DNA of 64,000 nt from JBBIMP01 sp037444305 (GTDB lineage: Bacteria; Acidobacteriota; UBA6911): assembly GCA_037444305.1 (NCBI GenBank), contig JBBIMP010000029.1:4969-68968 (forward strand). The letters are read 5' to 3'. Within the stretch, counting starts at the first letter, position 1. The number at the start of each line of letters is the position of its first letter. The notes under the pieces were generated by a model that saw nothing but the letters and a program-made list of their open reading frames with translations, was not told the DNA's origin and did no database searches. Made by a program: the position numbers and the translations under genes. Below, piece by piece: positions 11,002-21,542 of the stretch.

Positions 11002-12664
11002 TCGTTTCGCTTCAGGAGCAGCTCCCGCTCATCCGACTGCAGCCTGTAAAGGACAAAGTTCCTGGTCTGCAAAGCAAGAAGATACCTTTCGAGCCAGGGA
11101 GGGTCAACGTGAAGCAGTTTCCAGACCTCATCCCCCTCCTCGGCGCAAATCCAGCCCGCTTCCGCGTGGGGCGCCCATATTGCGCGATGCCAGTGCCCGC
11201 CGCCGCCTTCATTGTATATGAACTCCCGCACCGGCAGTTGCGAGTCGTATATCAGCGGCGCCTGCCGGCCCATGTCTATGAGGATCCGCGTGCCGTCGTA
11301 GTGTTCCGCCAGGTGGGAAAGAACTTCGCTGCGCTGCGGCTCGATGAACTCGTGCTCCAGCGCCTCGCGCAGCATTGCGCGGCTTTCCCCTCTGAGCGCC
11401 GGAAACTGCATGCCGGCAACGAGCAGAAGCAGCAGCGGAACCGCATACCGTTTCCTCGACAATGCCCAGAACGCCAGCACAAGCGCCAGCGCGGGCAGAA
11501 TCAGAATGCCCGGACCGGCAAACAAAAAGTTGTATTTCCACTTGTGGGGAAAAAGCCAGGGGAGCCAGGGCAGCAACATCGCAAGGATCGCCGCCCCCAG
11601 GAAAACCCGCCGCAACGACCGCCCGGAGCCCACGAGAAAGCTCGAAAAGATCGCCACCGCCGGAACCAGCAGGATCGAATAACGCACCCGGTATATCAGG
11701 CCCCAGTAGAGGGCCGAGATGTTGATGAGCGAAGGGATCCAGAGCAGCATCAGGGGCAGCCGCCGGTCCAGGTCCCGCCGCGCAGCCAGCACGAGGAGAA
11801 GCCCGGCAACAGCGGCCAGGAGCGGAAGCAGGGCAGTTGCCTGGAACAGCTCCCCTGCGTGGTAGAGCGCGGCAAGGAAGGGCCTTTTGTAGGTCTCCGC
11901 CGGGACCTCGGCCCCTTTGGCCACCTTGTGCAGAAAAGTGTCTCCCAGGCGGTAGTAGATGTAGCCGAAGTGGGCCGCGACCGGCAGCGCGAAACCTCCT
12001 GCCAGAACCGTCGCTGCCCGCAGGGCCCGCGGCAGCGGCAAGCGCCCACTCGAGCAGTCCCAAACGAGCAGCACCCCGATTCCCGCCGCCAGATACCACC
12101 CCTCATAGCGGCAGACGGCGCCCAGCCCGATCCACAGCGCCGCCGCCCAGGGGAGCCTTCCCCCGCCCACTTCCCGCCAGGCGATCAGCGAATCCAGCGC
12201 CAGCAGGAAAAGCAGCATGTACACCGGCTCCGTCATCGGGCTGCTCTGCAGGTACTGCAGGTTCGGATTCGCCAGCAACACACCAGCCGCAAAGACACCG
12301 GCCATATCGGATCCGGTCAGGCGTTTCGATATGCGGAATACCAGCCAGCCGGAAAGCGAAAAGGCGAAAACCGAAATCAGCGATGGTATCAGGCCCGACA
12401 GGTACTGTCCGTCGAAGAGCACAGCCGGCAGGTAGAGCAGGTGCAGCAGCGGCAGCCAGTGGGCGCCCATCTGCTCGTAACCCGGCGACAGCGAATCGAC
12501 CAGCCGCCGCGCCACCACCAGGTGAGCCTTGGCATCGTAGTGCGCCGTCGTGAGTCCCTGGAAGTAGTAATAGCCGAAGCTGCCGAGACCCGTCGCGAGC
12601 CCCGTCAGGAGTACCCACCGCGAGGTCCGGATGGCGGGACCGGAAATCGCCGAGGTTTCGCCCA

Positions 12665-12665
<1 letters not shown>
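10998..12665 (-). CDS. Polytopic membrane glycosyltransferase (GT39/ArnT-like)
   Basis: This 555-residue integral membrane protein has around ten transmembrane segments and a soluble C-terminal domain (from ~residue 440). The first loop (HYDAKAHLVVARRLVDS...GAHWLPLLHLLYLP) and the SSPMTEPVY segment fit the GT-C fold enzymes that transfer sugar from a polyprenyl-phosphate donor on the periplasmic face. The start ATG 12665 overlaps the asnS stop by one base (TGATG); a much longer open frame upstream is only the shadow of asnS. It shares an overlap with the downstream methyltransferase as well. Confidence 0.8.
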
Positions 12666-13956
<1,291 letters not shown>

Positions 13957-13957
<1 letters not shown>

Positions 13958-14544
13958 CAGCCATCCTTTCCATCAACCGGAAAAAGCATGAATCCCGCCT
14001 TCAGGCCCTTCGTTTTGCAGTGATGCAGATAGAGCGAATAGTAGCTGTCGCGCAGGAATCCGGAGGCAGGGATCCCCAGCGCTTCCGCCGTCCGGCGGAT
14101 TCCATCCTCCTCCCCTTCGATCTCCAGAAAATCCCCGATCGGCGTCTCGTCCAGCGCCAGGTGAACCGTCGGTCCCCCGCTGCCGAGGGGAGCCAGCCGA
14201 TACTCACGGCGGTACTTCTGGTAGCGGAAGGCCACCCTCAAGCCCAGGCGAACCAGGATCTCCAGCAGGACCTTCCCGTCCGCGATCCCTGTTTCCAGCT
14301 CCTCGCGGATCTTGAATACCGCCGAGTCTGCGGGAGGGCCCTTGAAGGTCAGCAGAGAAGCGTTCGCAGTCTCCCGGATGCGCAGCAGGCACCTTTGGGC
14401 CCCGAGCCGGCCATCCTTGAAATCCAATACAAAGTTGTCCTCGAAATGCCGGGCCGCCGATTCCCTCGCCAGCATCATCTCAATCCGCCGCTGAATCGCC
14501 TCGCGATCCGCCAGCTCGACCTTGACCTCGGTCTCCTTTTCCAA
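13957..14544 (-). CDS. CYTH-domain protein (class IV adenylate cyclase / thiamine triphosphatase superfamily)
   Basis: The product begins ...EKETEVKVELADREAIQRRI, the ExExK signature that opens the CYTH triphosphate tunnel. LRIRETANASLLTFKGP, YRREYRLAPLG and HLALDETPIGDFLEIEG follow in the expected order. CYTH enzymes hydrolyse triphosphates such as thiamine triphosphate or inorganic tripolyphosphate, or cyclise ATP; the subtype is not clear here. I take TTG 14544 as start because GAGGTGG lies five bases upstream; GTG 14553 or an ATG at 14619 are alternatives. Its stop overlaps the asnS start, so it heads a coupled four-gene run. Confidence 0.85.
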
Positions 14545-14699
14545 GGCTGCCACCTCAACCGCCAAAGCTAATAACCACGGCCGCACAATGCAAGCACAAA
14601 AGCAACCGGCACCGAGCAAATCACTTCGACTTTTTTGTCGCCTTGCGCGTCAAAACGGATGTAGATGAACAAGGGGTGCAGCCGCAACCAATGGCAGGC

Positions 14700-14885
14700 A
14701 AGGGGAGGAAAGCCGTGTTGACGGCACACGGCAAACGGAGCCCCGAACGATAGTGAGGGGTTGGGCAACCCAACTCACCATTGTTGCTCCTATCGGTCTT
14801 ACGGGCACAGCCTGCATTTGGGCGGCCTGACCCGTCGCTATCGCTCCGGGCTCCGTTGAATTCCGACCGGCAAGCAAAAGCGGCA
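14700..14885 (-). repeat. Family A dispersed repeat, copy A2
   Basis: An inverted copy: GGAAAGCCGTGTTGACGGC at its left end and CGTCGCTATCGCTCCGGGCTCCG toward the right. The middle holds ~50 bases not seen in other copies (around 14765-14825), so this copy is degenerate or has an insertion. With short flanks it accounts for most of the gap between the CYTH gene and the small frame at 14981. Confidence 0.75.
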
Positions 14886-14980
14886 GACGGAGCGGCCTTT
14901 AACCACTGCCGATGAGTTTCTCCACTCGCGGGAAAGATTTTGCGGGTTAGCGGCACAGAGAGACACGGAGTAAAACACTC

Positions 14981-15190
14981 TTGAGCAACGGAGACTCCCT
15001 CACCTTTCTCGGCCCCGATGAGCACATCAACGTCATATTCAGATTCGGGGATGAGACACGATACCTGCGGACGGGCGAGGATGCCGGCCCGGCCCAGGAA
15101 GTGATGACAGTCCGCAAATCGGTCATCACCGAATTCAAAGCGGGCAGGCTGACGATGGAGGGATTGAAGCAGAGAATCCCGATCTATTGA
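14981..15190 (+). CDS. Small hypothetical protein, doubtful
   Basis: A 69-codon frame starting TTG 14981 encodes a polar, soluble product (FLGPDEHINVIFRFGDETRY...). I recognise no family. Composition and codon use look coding-like, but there is no clear Shine-Dalgarno, and the sequence just upstream contains a GACACGGAG unit reminiscent of family B repeats. It may be the remains of a longer gene rather than an intact one. The next gene is convergent, ending at 15210. Confidence 0.35.
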   Translation: MSNGDSLTFLGPDEHINVIFRFGDETRYLRTGEDAGPAQEVMTVRKSVITEFKAGRLTMEGLKQRIPIY

Positions 15191-15209
15191 AACCCGGCTG
15201 CGCGGCCCG

Positions 15210-16208
15210 TCAGACGCGGTGCTTGCGTAGTTCTATGCCGCACTCCTTCAAGAGGTCCAGGGCGCGCTCATTCAGCGGATATTCCTGGTTGTAGACCACC
15301 TCGGCAATCCCGCTGTTGATGATCATCTTGGTGCAGAGCAGACAGGGGGCGAACGTGGTGTAGAGCGTGGCGCCCTTGACGCTGGTGCCGTGATAGGCCG
15401 CCTGGGTGATGGCGTTCTCCTCCCCGTGGCTGCACAGGCACTCCTCCAGTGCGGTCCCGCTGGGGGCAAGCTCCGCGCAGCGCGGGCACCCCCCCTGGTT
15501 GCAGTTGCGCGCCCCGCGGGGCGTGCCATTGTAGCCTGTCGATATGACCCGCTTGTCCTTCACGATGATCGCCGCGACGCGGCGCTTCAGGCAGTTGCTC
15601 CTGGAGGCGACCACGGCGGCAATGTTCATGAAGTACTCGTCCCATTCCGGCCGTTCGAAAGTGCCGGCCAGGCGCGGCACCAGACCGGCCAGCTGGAGGT
15701 GCAGGTCCGCCAGCGAACCGTTGTTCGTGACCGTCACGTCGGCGAGATCCAGCGTGGCCAGCAGCTGCTGGTTTGCGGGCTCCTTGCTCGCCAGTTCCCT
15801 GTCCTCCAGCGCACGGAATTGCTCCAGCGTCTGTGCCGCGCGTTCCCTTGCGCGCCGGCGGCTCCTTTCGAAGCGGAGCTCCAGTGCGGCATCGACCGCC
15901 AGCAGGCGGAAGTCCTTGCGCCGCCGCAGAACGCCAACCTCGGCGGGATTGCGGATGGAATCGACGACGCAGCTTTTGTCGCGGTCGAGGCGCAGGAGGA
16001 TGCGTTCGGCGAGGATGCCAGGCCCGAACCGCGTCCGCAGATCATTGCCGACCTCGATCAGCGTCTCGCGCGTGATTTCCCGGCCGCGGCTGCGGATCTC
16101 TTCGCGGACTTCGTCCGAGAGGGAGTGGTATTCGAAGCCCCGGGTGATGAGGTAGTTGGAAACCTCGGTTTTGCCCGCGCCGTTTCTGCCCGTCAGTCCG
16201 ATGATCAT
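15210..16208 (-). CDS. P-loop kinase-like domain fused to deoxycytidylate deaminase
   Basis: Two domains in 332 residues. Residues 1-~175 are a dNMP-kinase/CoaE-like P-loop domain: Walker A GRNGAGKT at 7-14, then VVDSIRNPAEV. Residues ~185-332 are a zinc-dependent dCMP deaminase with His261-x-Glu263 (HGEENAI) and Cys289/Cys292 (PCLLC), plus an extra cysteine-rich insert (CNQGGCPRC). dCMP deaminase makes dUMP for thymidylate synthesis. ATG 16208 is chosen because the kinase fold begins exactly there (MIIGLTG). The same order of domains is known from phage-defence cytidine deaminases such as AvcD, but this protein is shorter and has no partner gene, so a nucleotide-pool role is more likely. Confidence 0.85.
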   Translation of the reverse strand: MIIGLTGRNGAGKTEVSNYLITRGFEYHSLSDEVREEIRSRGREITRETLIEVGNDLRTRFGPGILAERILLRLDRDKSCVVDSIRNPAEVGVLRRRKDFRLLAVDAALELRFERSRRRARERAAQTLEQFRALEDRELASKEPANQQLLATLDLADVTVTNNGSLADLHLQLAGLVPRLAGTFERPEWDEYFMNIAAVVASRSNCLKRRVAAIIVKDKRVISTGYNGTPRGARNCNQGGCPRCAELAPSGTALEECLCSHGEENAITQAAYHGTSVKGATLYTTFAPCLLCTKMIINSGIAEVVYNQEYPLNERALDLLKECGIELRKHRV

Positions 16209-16273
16209 GAGTGCAGATTGTCGGGTATAAGCGCCCCGGGTGTCAATGCGGCGTTTCCGTAAATATGTAAACG

Positions 16274-16429
16274 AAAAAGCGTTACACGGAGGATCACAGA
16301 GTAGCACGGAGGTCCACGGAGAAAAACACGACGTCTCCCGCCCCCTGCGGCGGGAGACGTCGCAGATGCCTCGCCGGGCTTTTCTCCGTGCTCCGCGCTA
16401 CTCCGTGTATCTCCGTGTGACGCTTTTCT
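16274..16429. repeat. Family B compound inverted repeat with nested palindrome (B1)
   Basis: The outer arms (16274-~16326 and ~16380-16429) are built from CACGGAG/CTCCGTG units and end in AAAAGCGTTACACGG / CCGTGTGACGCTTTT. Inside the loop lies a second, unrelated perfect 13 bp stem (16330-16342 with 16349-16361). It fills the 287-base gap between the divergent deaminase and HD genes, so it is upstream of both. Confidence 0.85.
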
Positions 16430-16495
16430 TTTTCGAAACTTGATATGAGGGCTCGATTGACTTAAGTTTGCATTACACATCACCGGGGAATCCTT

Positions 16496-17086
16496 ATGAT
16501 CACACGCGAATCTTCCTGGGCCCTCCTAACCGAGTACACCAAGAGCGACAGCCTGCAGAAGCACGCCCTGGCCGTGGAAACCCTGATGCGCGCCTACGCC
16601 GACAAATACGGCGAGGACGCGGAGACCTGGGGGATCGTCGGGCTGCTGCACGATTTCGACTACGAGATGTATCCCACCATGCCCGACCACCCGACCAAAG
16701 GAGCGGAAATCCTCCGGCAACGGGGGTATCCGGAGGAGATCATCTATGCCATCTCCGCGCACGTGGACGCTCTGGGCCTCCCGCGCAACAACCTGCTCTG
16801 CAAGGCCGTCTACGCCTGCGACGAACTCGCCGGCTTCCTGTTCGCCGGCGCACTGGTCCGCCCGGGTAAATCGATTATCGGGATGGAAACCCGCTCGGTC
16901 CGGAAGAAGCTGAAGGACAAGGCTTTTGCCCGCGCGGTCAACCGGGACGACATCTACCGCGGAGCCGAAGAACTGGGGGTCGATCTGGACGAGCACATCG
17001 GTTTCTGCATTCGCGCCCTGGAGGCCAACGCCGCGTCCCTGGGGCTGGACGGCAGCGCCGCGCCGCCGCACGCAACGGCTACATGA
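16496..17086 (+). CDS. HD-domain hydrolase
   Basis: This 196-residue protein of the compact HD superfamily has the metal-binding His-Asp pair at His52-Asp53 (GLLHDFDYE), an upstream His23 and a later ISAHVDAL. It resembles the HDIG-type proteins found in many anaerobes, presumed to cleave a phosphate ester or nucleotide; the substrate is unknown. The start ATG lies eight bases after GGGGAATCC, a weak ribosome site. It is monocistronic, ending 12 bases before the convergent DUF1343 gene. Confidence 0.83.
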   Translation: MITRESSWALLTEYTKSDSLQKHALAVETLMRAYADKYGEDAETWGIVGLLHDFDYEMYPTMPDHPTKGAEILRQRGYPEEIIYAISAHVDALGLPRNNLLCKAVYACDELAGFLFAGALVRPGKSIIGMETRSVRKKLKDKAFARAVNRDDIYRGAEELGVDLDEHIGFCIRALEANAASLGLDGSAAPPHATAT

Positions 17087-17098
17087 CGGCTTGAGGCA

Positions 17099-18271
17099 TC
17101 AACCGTACAGCAGGTAAGGTTCGCGCGCGGCGAGAAACCGGCTGACATCCTCCGCCCAGCTCCCGCGAATCTCATCCGGCGCGGCACCCGACTCGATCTG
17201 CTGCCTCACGAGGGTTCCCCCCGTCAGGATGTCAATCGGCAGCTTTTCGTACTCGTACTCGTAAGGGGGCTGTCGCCAGGAAAAGGATGATGGATACAGG
17301 CTCCTGATTGCGGCAATCGTGCAGATGCCTGCAAGATAAGGTTCAAAAACCTCGCGGTCGGTTACGTGAAGCTGCACCCCGCCGCATATGGAACCGGCAT
17401 GCTTCTGAAAAGTGGGCTCGAAATGCGCAGCCCGGAAACGCACCCCGGGCAGGCGGAGTTCGTCCAGCCGGCGGGCCAGTTCCGTTCCGTTGACATACGG
17501 CGCGCCCACCAGTTCGAACGGCCGCGTGGTTCCCCGGCCTTCCGACAGTTCGGTACCTTCCACGAGGACCATGCCGGGATAGACGATGGCGGAATCGAGC
17601 GTCGGCAGGTTAGGCGAGGGCATCACCCACGGAAGGCCGGTCTCATCGAACCACTGCGACCGGCTCCAGCCCTCCATGGCGATCACTTCGAGATCGCACC
17701 CGATCCCAAACTCGGCGTTGAACATCCGCGCCAGCTCCCCGACCGTCATGCCGTGCCGCATCGGAATCGGGTAAAGGCCGACGAAGGAACGGTATTCCCG
17801 GTCGAGCAGGTTTCCCTCCACGCGCGCGCCGTTGACCGGATTGGGCCGGTCCAGGACGATGAACCGGACGCCGTGCTCGGCGCAGGCCTCCATGCAGTAG
17901 GCCATGGTGTAAATGAATGTATAGATCCGGGTTCCGGCATCCTGCAGATCGAAAAGGAGCGCGTCGAGCCCGGCCATCATCTCCGCCGTTGGCCGGCGGA
18001 CATCGCTATAGAGGCTGTGAACCGGAAGCCCGGTCCCTGGATCCCGGTAGAACTCCGACTCGATCATGTTGTCCTGCTTTTCACCGCGGGCGCCGTGCTG
18101 CGGTCCGAAAAGTGCTGTTACACGCAGTCCCGGCGCTTCGCAGAGCGCATCCACGGTGTGGCGCAGGTCCGACAGCACGGATGCCGGGTGCACGACGGCT
18201 CCCATGCGCAGACCCTTCATGCCGTTCACCCGGTCCCTCAGAAAAACCTCCACTCCCGTTTTTATCCCCAT
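17099..18271 (-). CDS. DUF1343 protein (NamZ-like exo-beta-N-acetylmuramidase family)
   Basis: The 390-residue product matches the DUF1343 family throughout. It has GPQHGARGEKQDNM, LLFDLQDAGTRIYTFIYTM, the FIVLDRPNPVNG strand and the SEGRGTTRPFELVGAP loop. The characterised member, Bacillus NamZ, removes terminal N-acetylmuramic acid from peptidoglycan fragments. No signal peptide is visible on the chosen start (MGIKTGVEVFLRD), so this copy may act on imported fragments in the cytoplasm, which is inference. No other wall-recycling gene is adjacent. Confidence 0.85.
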   Translation of the reverse strand: MGIKTGVEVFLRDRVNGMKGLRMGAVVHPASVLSDLRHTVDALCEAPGLRVTALFGPQHGARGEKQDNMIESEFYRDPGTGLPVHSLYSDVRRPTAEMMAGLDALLFDLQDAGTRIYTFIYTMAYCMEACAEHGVRFIVLDRPNPVNGARVEGNLLDREYRSFVGLYPIPMRHGMTVGELARMFNAEFGIGCDLEVIAMEGWSRSQWFDETGLPWVMPSPNLPTLDSAIVYPGMVLVEGTELSEGRGTTRPFELVGAPYVNGTELARRLDELRLPGVRFRAAHFEPTFQKHAGSICGGVQLHVTDREVFEPYLAGICTIAAIRSLYPSSFSWRQPPYEYEYEKLPIDILTGGTLVRQQIESGAAPDEIRGSWAEDVSRFLAAREPYLLYG

Positions 18272-18502
18272 TGGATCACCTCTGCCCCTTCCTCACCCGT
18301 GCCAAAGGAGTGCTTTTAATCGCTTGACTGGCCGCAAACTCTGTAATTCAATATTGCGAAATTGCATTATGCAGATAGATGCACCGCAACGCCACAGCAA
18401 TGCTCCGAGGCGTACTCCGGCGAATGATCCTCCATCCGGCGGGTGCGCGGACAGGGTGTTGACCGCCCTCCACAAGCCACCCTTTCCGCCGCAGTGAATG
18501 TC

Positions 18503-19042
18503 ATGGATCATACCCTCGTTCTGAATGCCAGCTATGAACCGATCAACATCGTCTCGTGGAAGAGGGCCATGAGCCTCCTCTGCCAAGGCAAGGTCGAGGT
18601 GCTGGCGGAATACGAACGGGAGGTCCATTGCATCAGTTTCTCCATCCGGCTGCCCAGCGTGCTGCGCCTGCTGAAGTATGTGAAAATCCGGAAAAAATTC
18701 CACCACGTGAAGTTCAGCCGGTCGAACATCTATTCCCGGGACCACCACACGTGCCAGTATTGCGGATCCACCTGCTCTGCGGAGAACCTCACCTTCGACC
18801 ACGTGATCCCGGTGGTGCGCGGAGGTAGCCGAACCTGGGACAACATCGTGACCTGCTGCTTCTCGTGCAACCGGAAAAAGGGAGGCCGCACACCGGAGGA
18901 AGCGGGGATGCGGCTGCTGCGCGAACCCAAGGAGCCCAGCTGGGTTCCAACGATGATCCACGTCACCATCGGCTTCAAGAGCGCGCCGGAGGCATGGAGA
19001 GATTTTATTTATTGGAATGTGGAGTTAGACAACAGTTCCTGA
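18503..19042 (+). CDS. HNH endonuclease family protein
   Basis: The protein has 179 residues. The N-terminal VLNASYEPINIVSWKRAM segment is the fingerprint of a widespread bacterial HNH group. The HNH zinc motif follows: Cys84-x2-Cys87, Asp99-His100 (FDHVIPVVRGG), Asn114 and C-x2-C at 119-122. These proteins are standalone in many genomes and their role is not established. They are not mobile-intron encoded as a rule, and I see no intron or restriction partner here. ATG 18503 is preferred over GTG 18494 on family alignment. Confidence 0.85.
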   Translation: MDHTLVLNASYEPINIVSWKRAMSLLCQGKVEVLAEYEREVHCISFSIRLPSVLRLLKYVKIRKKFHHVKFSRSNIYSRDHHTCQYCGSTCSAENLTFDHVIPVVRGGSRTWDNIVTCCFSCNRKKGGRTPEEAGMRLLREPKEPSWVPTMIHVTIGFKSAPEAWRDFIYWNVELDNSS

Positions 19043-19080
19043 TGTTTTGCTTTATATAAGAAGCGGGAAGGAACGAAAGT

Positions 19081-19899
19081 TCAGGCGCAGGGCAGGAAGC
19101 GCAGCGGGCGGTTTTTGGCCGTGATCCCCTCTTCGCAGCACAGCCGGTAAAAGCGCTCCAAACCTTCAAGCTCCGGTGTTCCCAAGTCATAGTCGATGTT
19201 GTCGGTGAGGTAGGCGAGCAGGTCGTCTTCGTCCATCGCAAGCGACTTGGCATAGGCTCGCGCGATTTCCGGCAGGCGGGCAAGCCCATAGGCCTTTGCC
19301 TCCGCCAGCGCCTGCACTATCGCCTCTGCAGCCGGTGAATCCTCGCGGCACGCCCAGAAAGCGTAGACGAAGGGCCGATCCTGCCAGTCCTGCCAGGCTT
19401 GGCCGAGATCGAGGATCCGATAATCCTCGCTACGCAGCTTGAGCGCTGCATCCCCTATGACCAGTGCGGCATCGCACCGGGACAGCATGGCCGCAGGTTC
19501 GGGGGGGTGAGGGACCAGTTCGGGGCGCACTCCCATGCGTTTCTCCAGGAGAAGCTGGAGCAGGGCCACCGAGGTGCGGGAGCCGGCGTCCACGGCTACG
19601 GAACGAATCGAAGCCCCATCGCGGGGCCTCAGCAGGAGCACGCTCCGGACGGCGCGCCGGGAGGCGATTGCCATTCCCGGCACGATCTTCAGCCCTGGGA
19701 TACGCTGGTACTCGATACTGGGGATGAGCCCCACCTGGACCTCGCCCTCCGCCAATTGCTCGGCGCAGCGCGCCGGCGTGGAGGGGAGCACTTCCACCCG
19801 GTCATGTTGAGGACCGTGGCGGAATGACCACCCCAACGGCGCCGCGTTCAGGTAGTCCACCAGAGAAATTCGGATTTTTCCGCCTTCCTTCGCCTTCAT
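19081..19899 (-). CDS. mqnA: Chorismate dehydratase of the futalosine menaquinone pathway
   Basis: MqnA converts chorismate to 3-enolpyruvyl-benzoate, the first step of the futalosine route to menaquinone. The 272-residue protein has the periplasmic-binding-like fold and the conserved opening SLVDYLNAAPLGW, VQVGLIPSIEYQRI and VAVDAGSRTSVALLQLLL. Its presence suggests menaquinone respiration using this route instead of the classical Men pathway. No other mqn gene is adjacent; the UbiD-type gene at 40993 could be a distant partner. It ends convergent with the HNH gene. Confidence 0.93.
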   Translation of the reverse strand: MKAKEGGKIRISLVDYLNAAPLGWSFRHGPQHDRVEVLPSTPARCAEQLAEGEVQVGLIPSIEYQRIPGLKIVPGMAIASRRAVRSVLLLRPRDGASIRSVAVDAGSRTSVALLQLLLEKRMGVRPELVPHPPEPAAMLSRCDAALVIGDAALKLRSEDYRILDLGQAWQDWQDRPFVYAFWACREDSPAAEAIVQALAEAKAYGLARLPEIARAYAKSLAMDEDDLLAYLTDNIDYDLGTPELEGLERFYRLCCEEGITAKNRPLRFLPCA

Positions 19900-19924
19900 C
19901 GCTGCAGGTCCATATCTGTTCGGT

Positions 19925-20160
19925 CGTGCCTGCCGGCCGGGCGCCCACGGCGCCCGGAGCGGCAGCGACGGGTCGCTTCCCTCGATTGGGTTACCTGACC
20001 GCTCACTAGCGTTCGCGGCTCCGTTTGCCGCGTTACCCTCAACACGGCTTTCCTCGGCGGTTCCACGCTGCTATAACTGCCCATCGTGCCTGCCGGCCGG
20101 GAGCTCACAAAGCCCGGAGCGGCAGCGACGGGTCGCATTCCTCGACTGCAGCGACCCTGC
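19925..20160 (+). repeat. Family A dispersed repeat, tandem copy A3
   Basis: Two successive GCCCGGAGCGGCAGCGACGGGT cores begin at 19952 and 20112, 160 bases apart, with CCGCTCACTAGCGTTCGCGG and ACGGCTTTCCTCGG between them. It occupies the ~300-base gap between the divergent mqnA and dprA genes, so it lies upstream of both. Confidence 0.85.
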
Positions 20161-20201
20161 ACGGTGAAAAATCTCTCCCCCTGCCGAAACATACAGCCTG
20201 C

Positions 20202-21392
20202 ATGATTATAAAGAGCCCGGGCGGAAATGAGAACCGCCTTGACGCCGGGTCCGGTTCCGTGAGGAAAGACGAGAAGGAACAGTTGCGCGACACAATCGAA
20301 TTGACTCTGGTGCCCGGCATCGGCTCGGTAACCCAGGGAAGACTCCGGGCGGCCCACCAGGAAATCTCGGGCGTTTTCTCCCTGGCCGGCAACGCCTTGG
20401 CTTCCTACGGGGTGGCCGAAGACGCGAGGTCCGGCATCCGTACGCGGCGTTACAGGGCGGCCGCCGAGGAGATCCTGGACTGGGGGCTGCGCGAGGGCTG
20501 CCTCTTTGTGGTGCGCGGAACTCCGGGCTATCCCCCACTCCTCGAGGAGATCTTCGATCCCCCGCTGCTGCTCTATGGCCGGGGCAATCCGGAGGCGCTC
20601 GCACTCCCCTGCCTTGCCGTCGTCGGCACGCGCCGCCCCACCTGGTACGGCCTGCAGATGGCCGAGGGCCTGGCCTCGGACCTGACCCGCAGGGGCGTAG
20701 CCATCGTCAGCGGCCTAGCCCGGGGGATCGATGCGGCGGCTCACCGCGGCTGCCTGGGTGCGGACGGCAGAACCATCGCGGTGCTGGGTTGCGGCATCGA
20801 CATTGTCTACCCCCGGGAGCACGGCGATCTGAGCCGGAGAATCGAGCGGCAGGGGCTGCTGCTCTCGGAGTTCCCGCCGGGCACTTCCCCCGCTCCCCAG
20901 AACTTCCCCGTACGCAACCGGCTCATCAGCGGCCTGTCGCTGGGCGCCCTGATCGTCGAGGCGCGCGAATACAGCGGCTCGCTGATCACCGCAAGGCTGG
21001 CGCTGGAACAGAACCGGGAGGTCTTCGCCCTTCCGGGCAACCTGACCTCCCCGCAAAGCTTCGGCCCCAACTACCTCATCAAGCAGGGGGCCAAACTCGT
21101 GCAGTCCTGGCAGGACATCGCAGAGGAGTTTCCCAATGAACTGCGGCATACCATCCTCGCGCGGGAGGTTGCCCGAGAGCCCAGGCCGGCGCTGGAGCTT
21201 CTGTCGCCGGACGAAATCCGCATCCTGGACGCGCTGCGGGCCGAAACCGCCACCCACTTCGACAAGATTTTGGCCGCCACCGGCCTCGAGATCTCGCGCC
21301 TCAGCAACCTGTTGTTGAATTTAGAGATGAGCGGCTTTTTACGGCAGGTTCCCGGAAATCTCTTTGTCAAGACCGCCCGCCCGGTTGTATAG
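20202..21392 (+). CDS. dprA: DNA-processing protein DprA
   Basis: DprA binds incoming single-stranded DNA during natural transformation and loads RecA. The 396-residue product has an N-terminal SAM/HhH-like region (LTLVPGIGSVTQGRL), the extended Rossmann fold (AVVGTRRPTWYG, SGLARGIDAAAHRG, AVLGCGIDIVYP, FPVRNRLISGLS) and a C-terminal winged helix (~residues 325-390). ATG 20202 has no clear ribosome site; GTG 20261 is an alternative. A longer open frame upstream runs through repeat A3 and is not part of the gene. topA follows 150 bases downstream, a common pairing. Confidence 0.93.
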   Translation: MIIKSPGGNENRLDAGSGSVRKDEKEQLRDTIELTLVPGIGSVTQGRLRAAHQEISGVFSLAGNALASYGVAEDARSGIRTRRYRAAAEEILDWGLREGCLFVVRGTPGYPPLLEEIFDPPLLLYGRGNPEALALPCLAVVGTRRPTWYGLQMAEGLASDLTRRGVAIVSGLARGIDAAAHRGCLGADGRTIAVLGCGIDIVYPREHGDLSRRIERQGLLLSEFPPGTSPAPQNFPVRNRLISGLSLGALIVEAREYSGSLITARLALEQNREVFALPGNLTSPQSFGPNYLIKQGAKLVQSWQDIAEEFPNELRHTILAREVAREPRPALELLSPDEIRILDALRAETATHFDKILAATGLEISRLSNLLLNLEMSGFLRQVPGNLFVKTARPVV

Positions 21393-21399
21393 ATTTAAC

Positions 21400-21428
21400 T
21401 TGGAAACGGGCCAGACCCCCGTTATAGT
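21400..21428 (+). promoter_or_regulatory. Probable sigma70 promoter for topA
   Basis: TTGGAA (21400-21405), a 17-base spacer and TATAGT (21423-21428) lie in the dprA-topA gap, about 105 bases before the topA start. Confidence 0.5.
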
Positions 21429-21542
21429 TTGCGCCCTCCCGGGATTGTTTCCGACGGATTGCGCCGATGATCGCCCCCGGGCAGGGCCGATGCTCCGCGT
21501 GCCGGATTCAGGATTTGCGGGCCGACAGGTGCGGTCGATACT

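Noticed and set aside
15210..16208. Calling the kinase-deaminase fusion a phage-defence gene
   Set aside because: Domain order is suggestive, but size, lack of a partner RNA or effector, and housekeeping surroundings do not support it strongly; kept as a hypothesis in the findings only.
18443..18502. Longer start for the HNH gene
   Set aside because: The family N-terminus (DHTLVLNASYEPI) begins at ATG 18503; the upstream 20 codons look like leader sequence only.
20025..20201. N-terminal extension of dprA
   Set aside because: It translates the family A repeat, not protein sequence.
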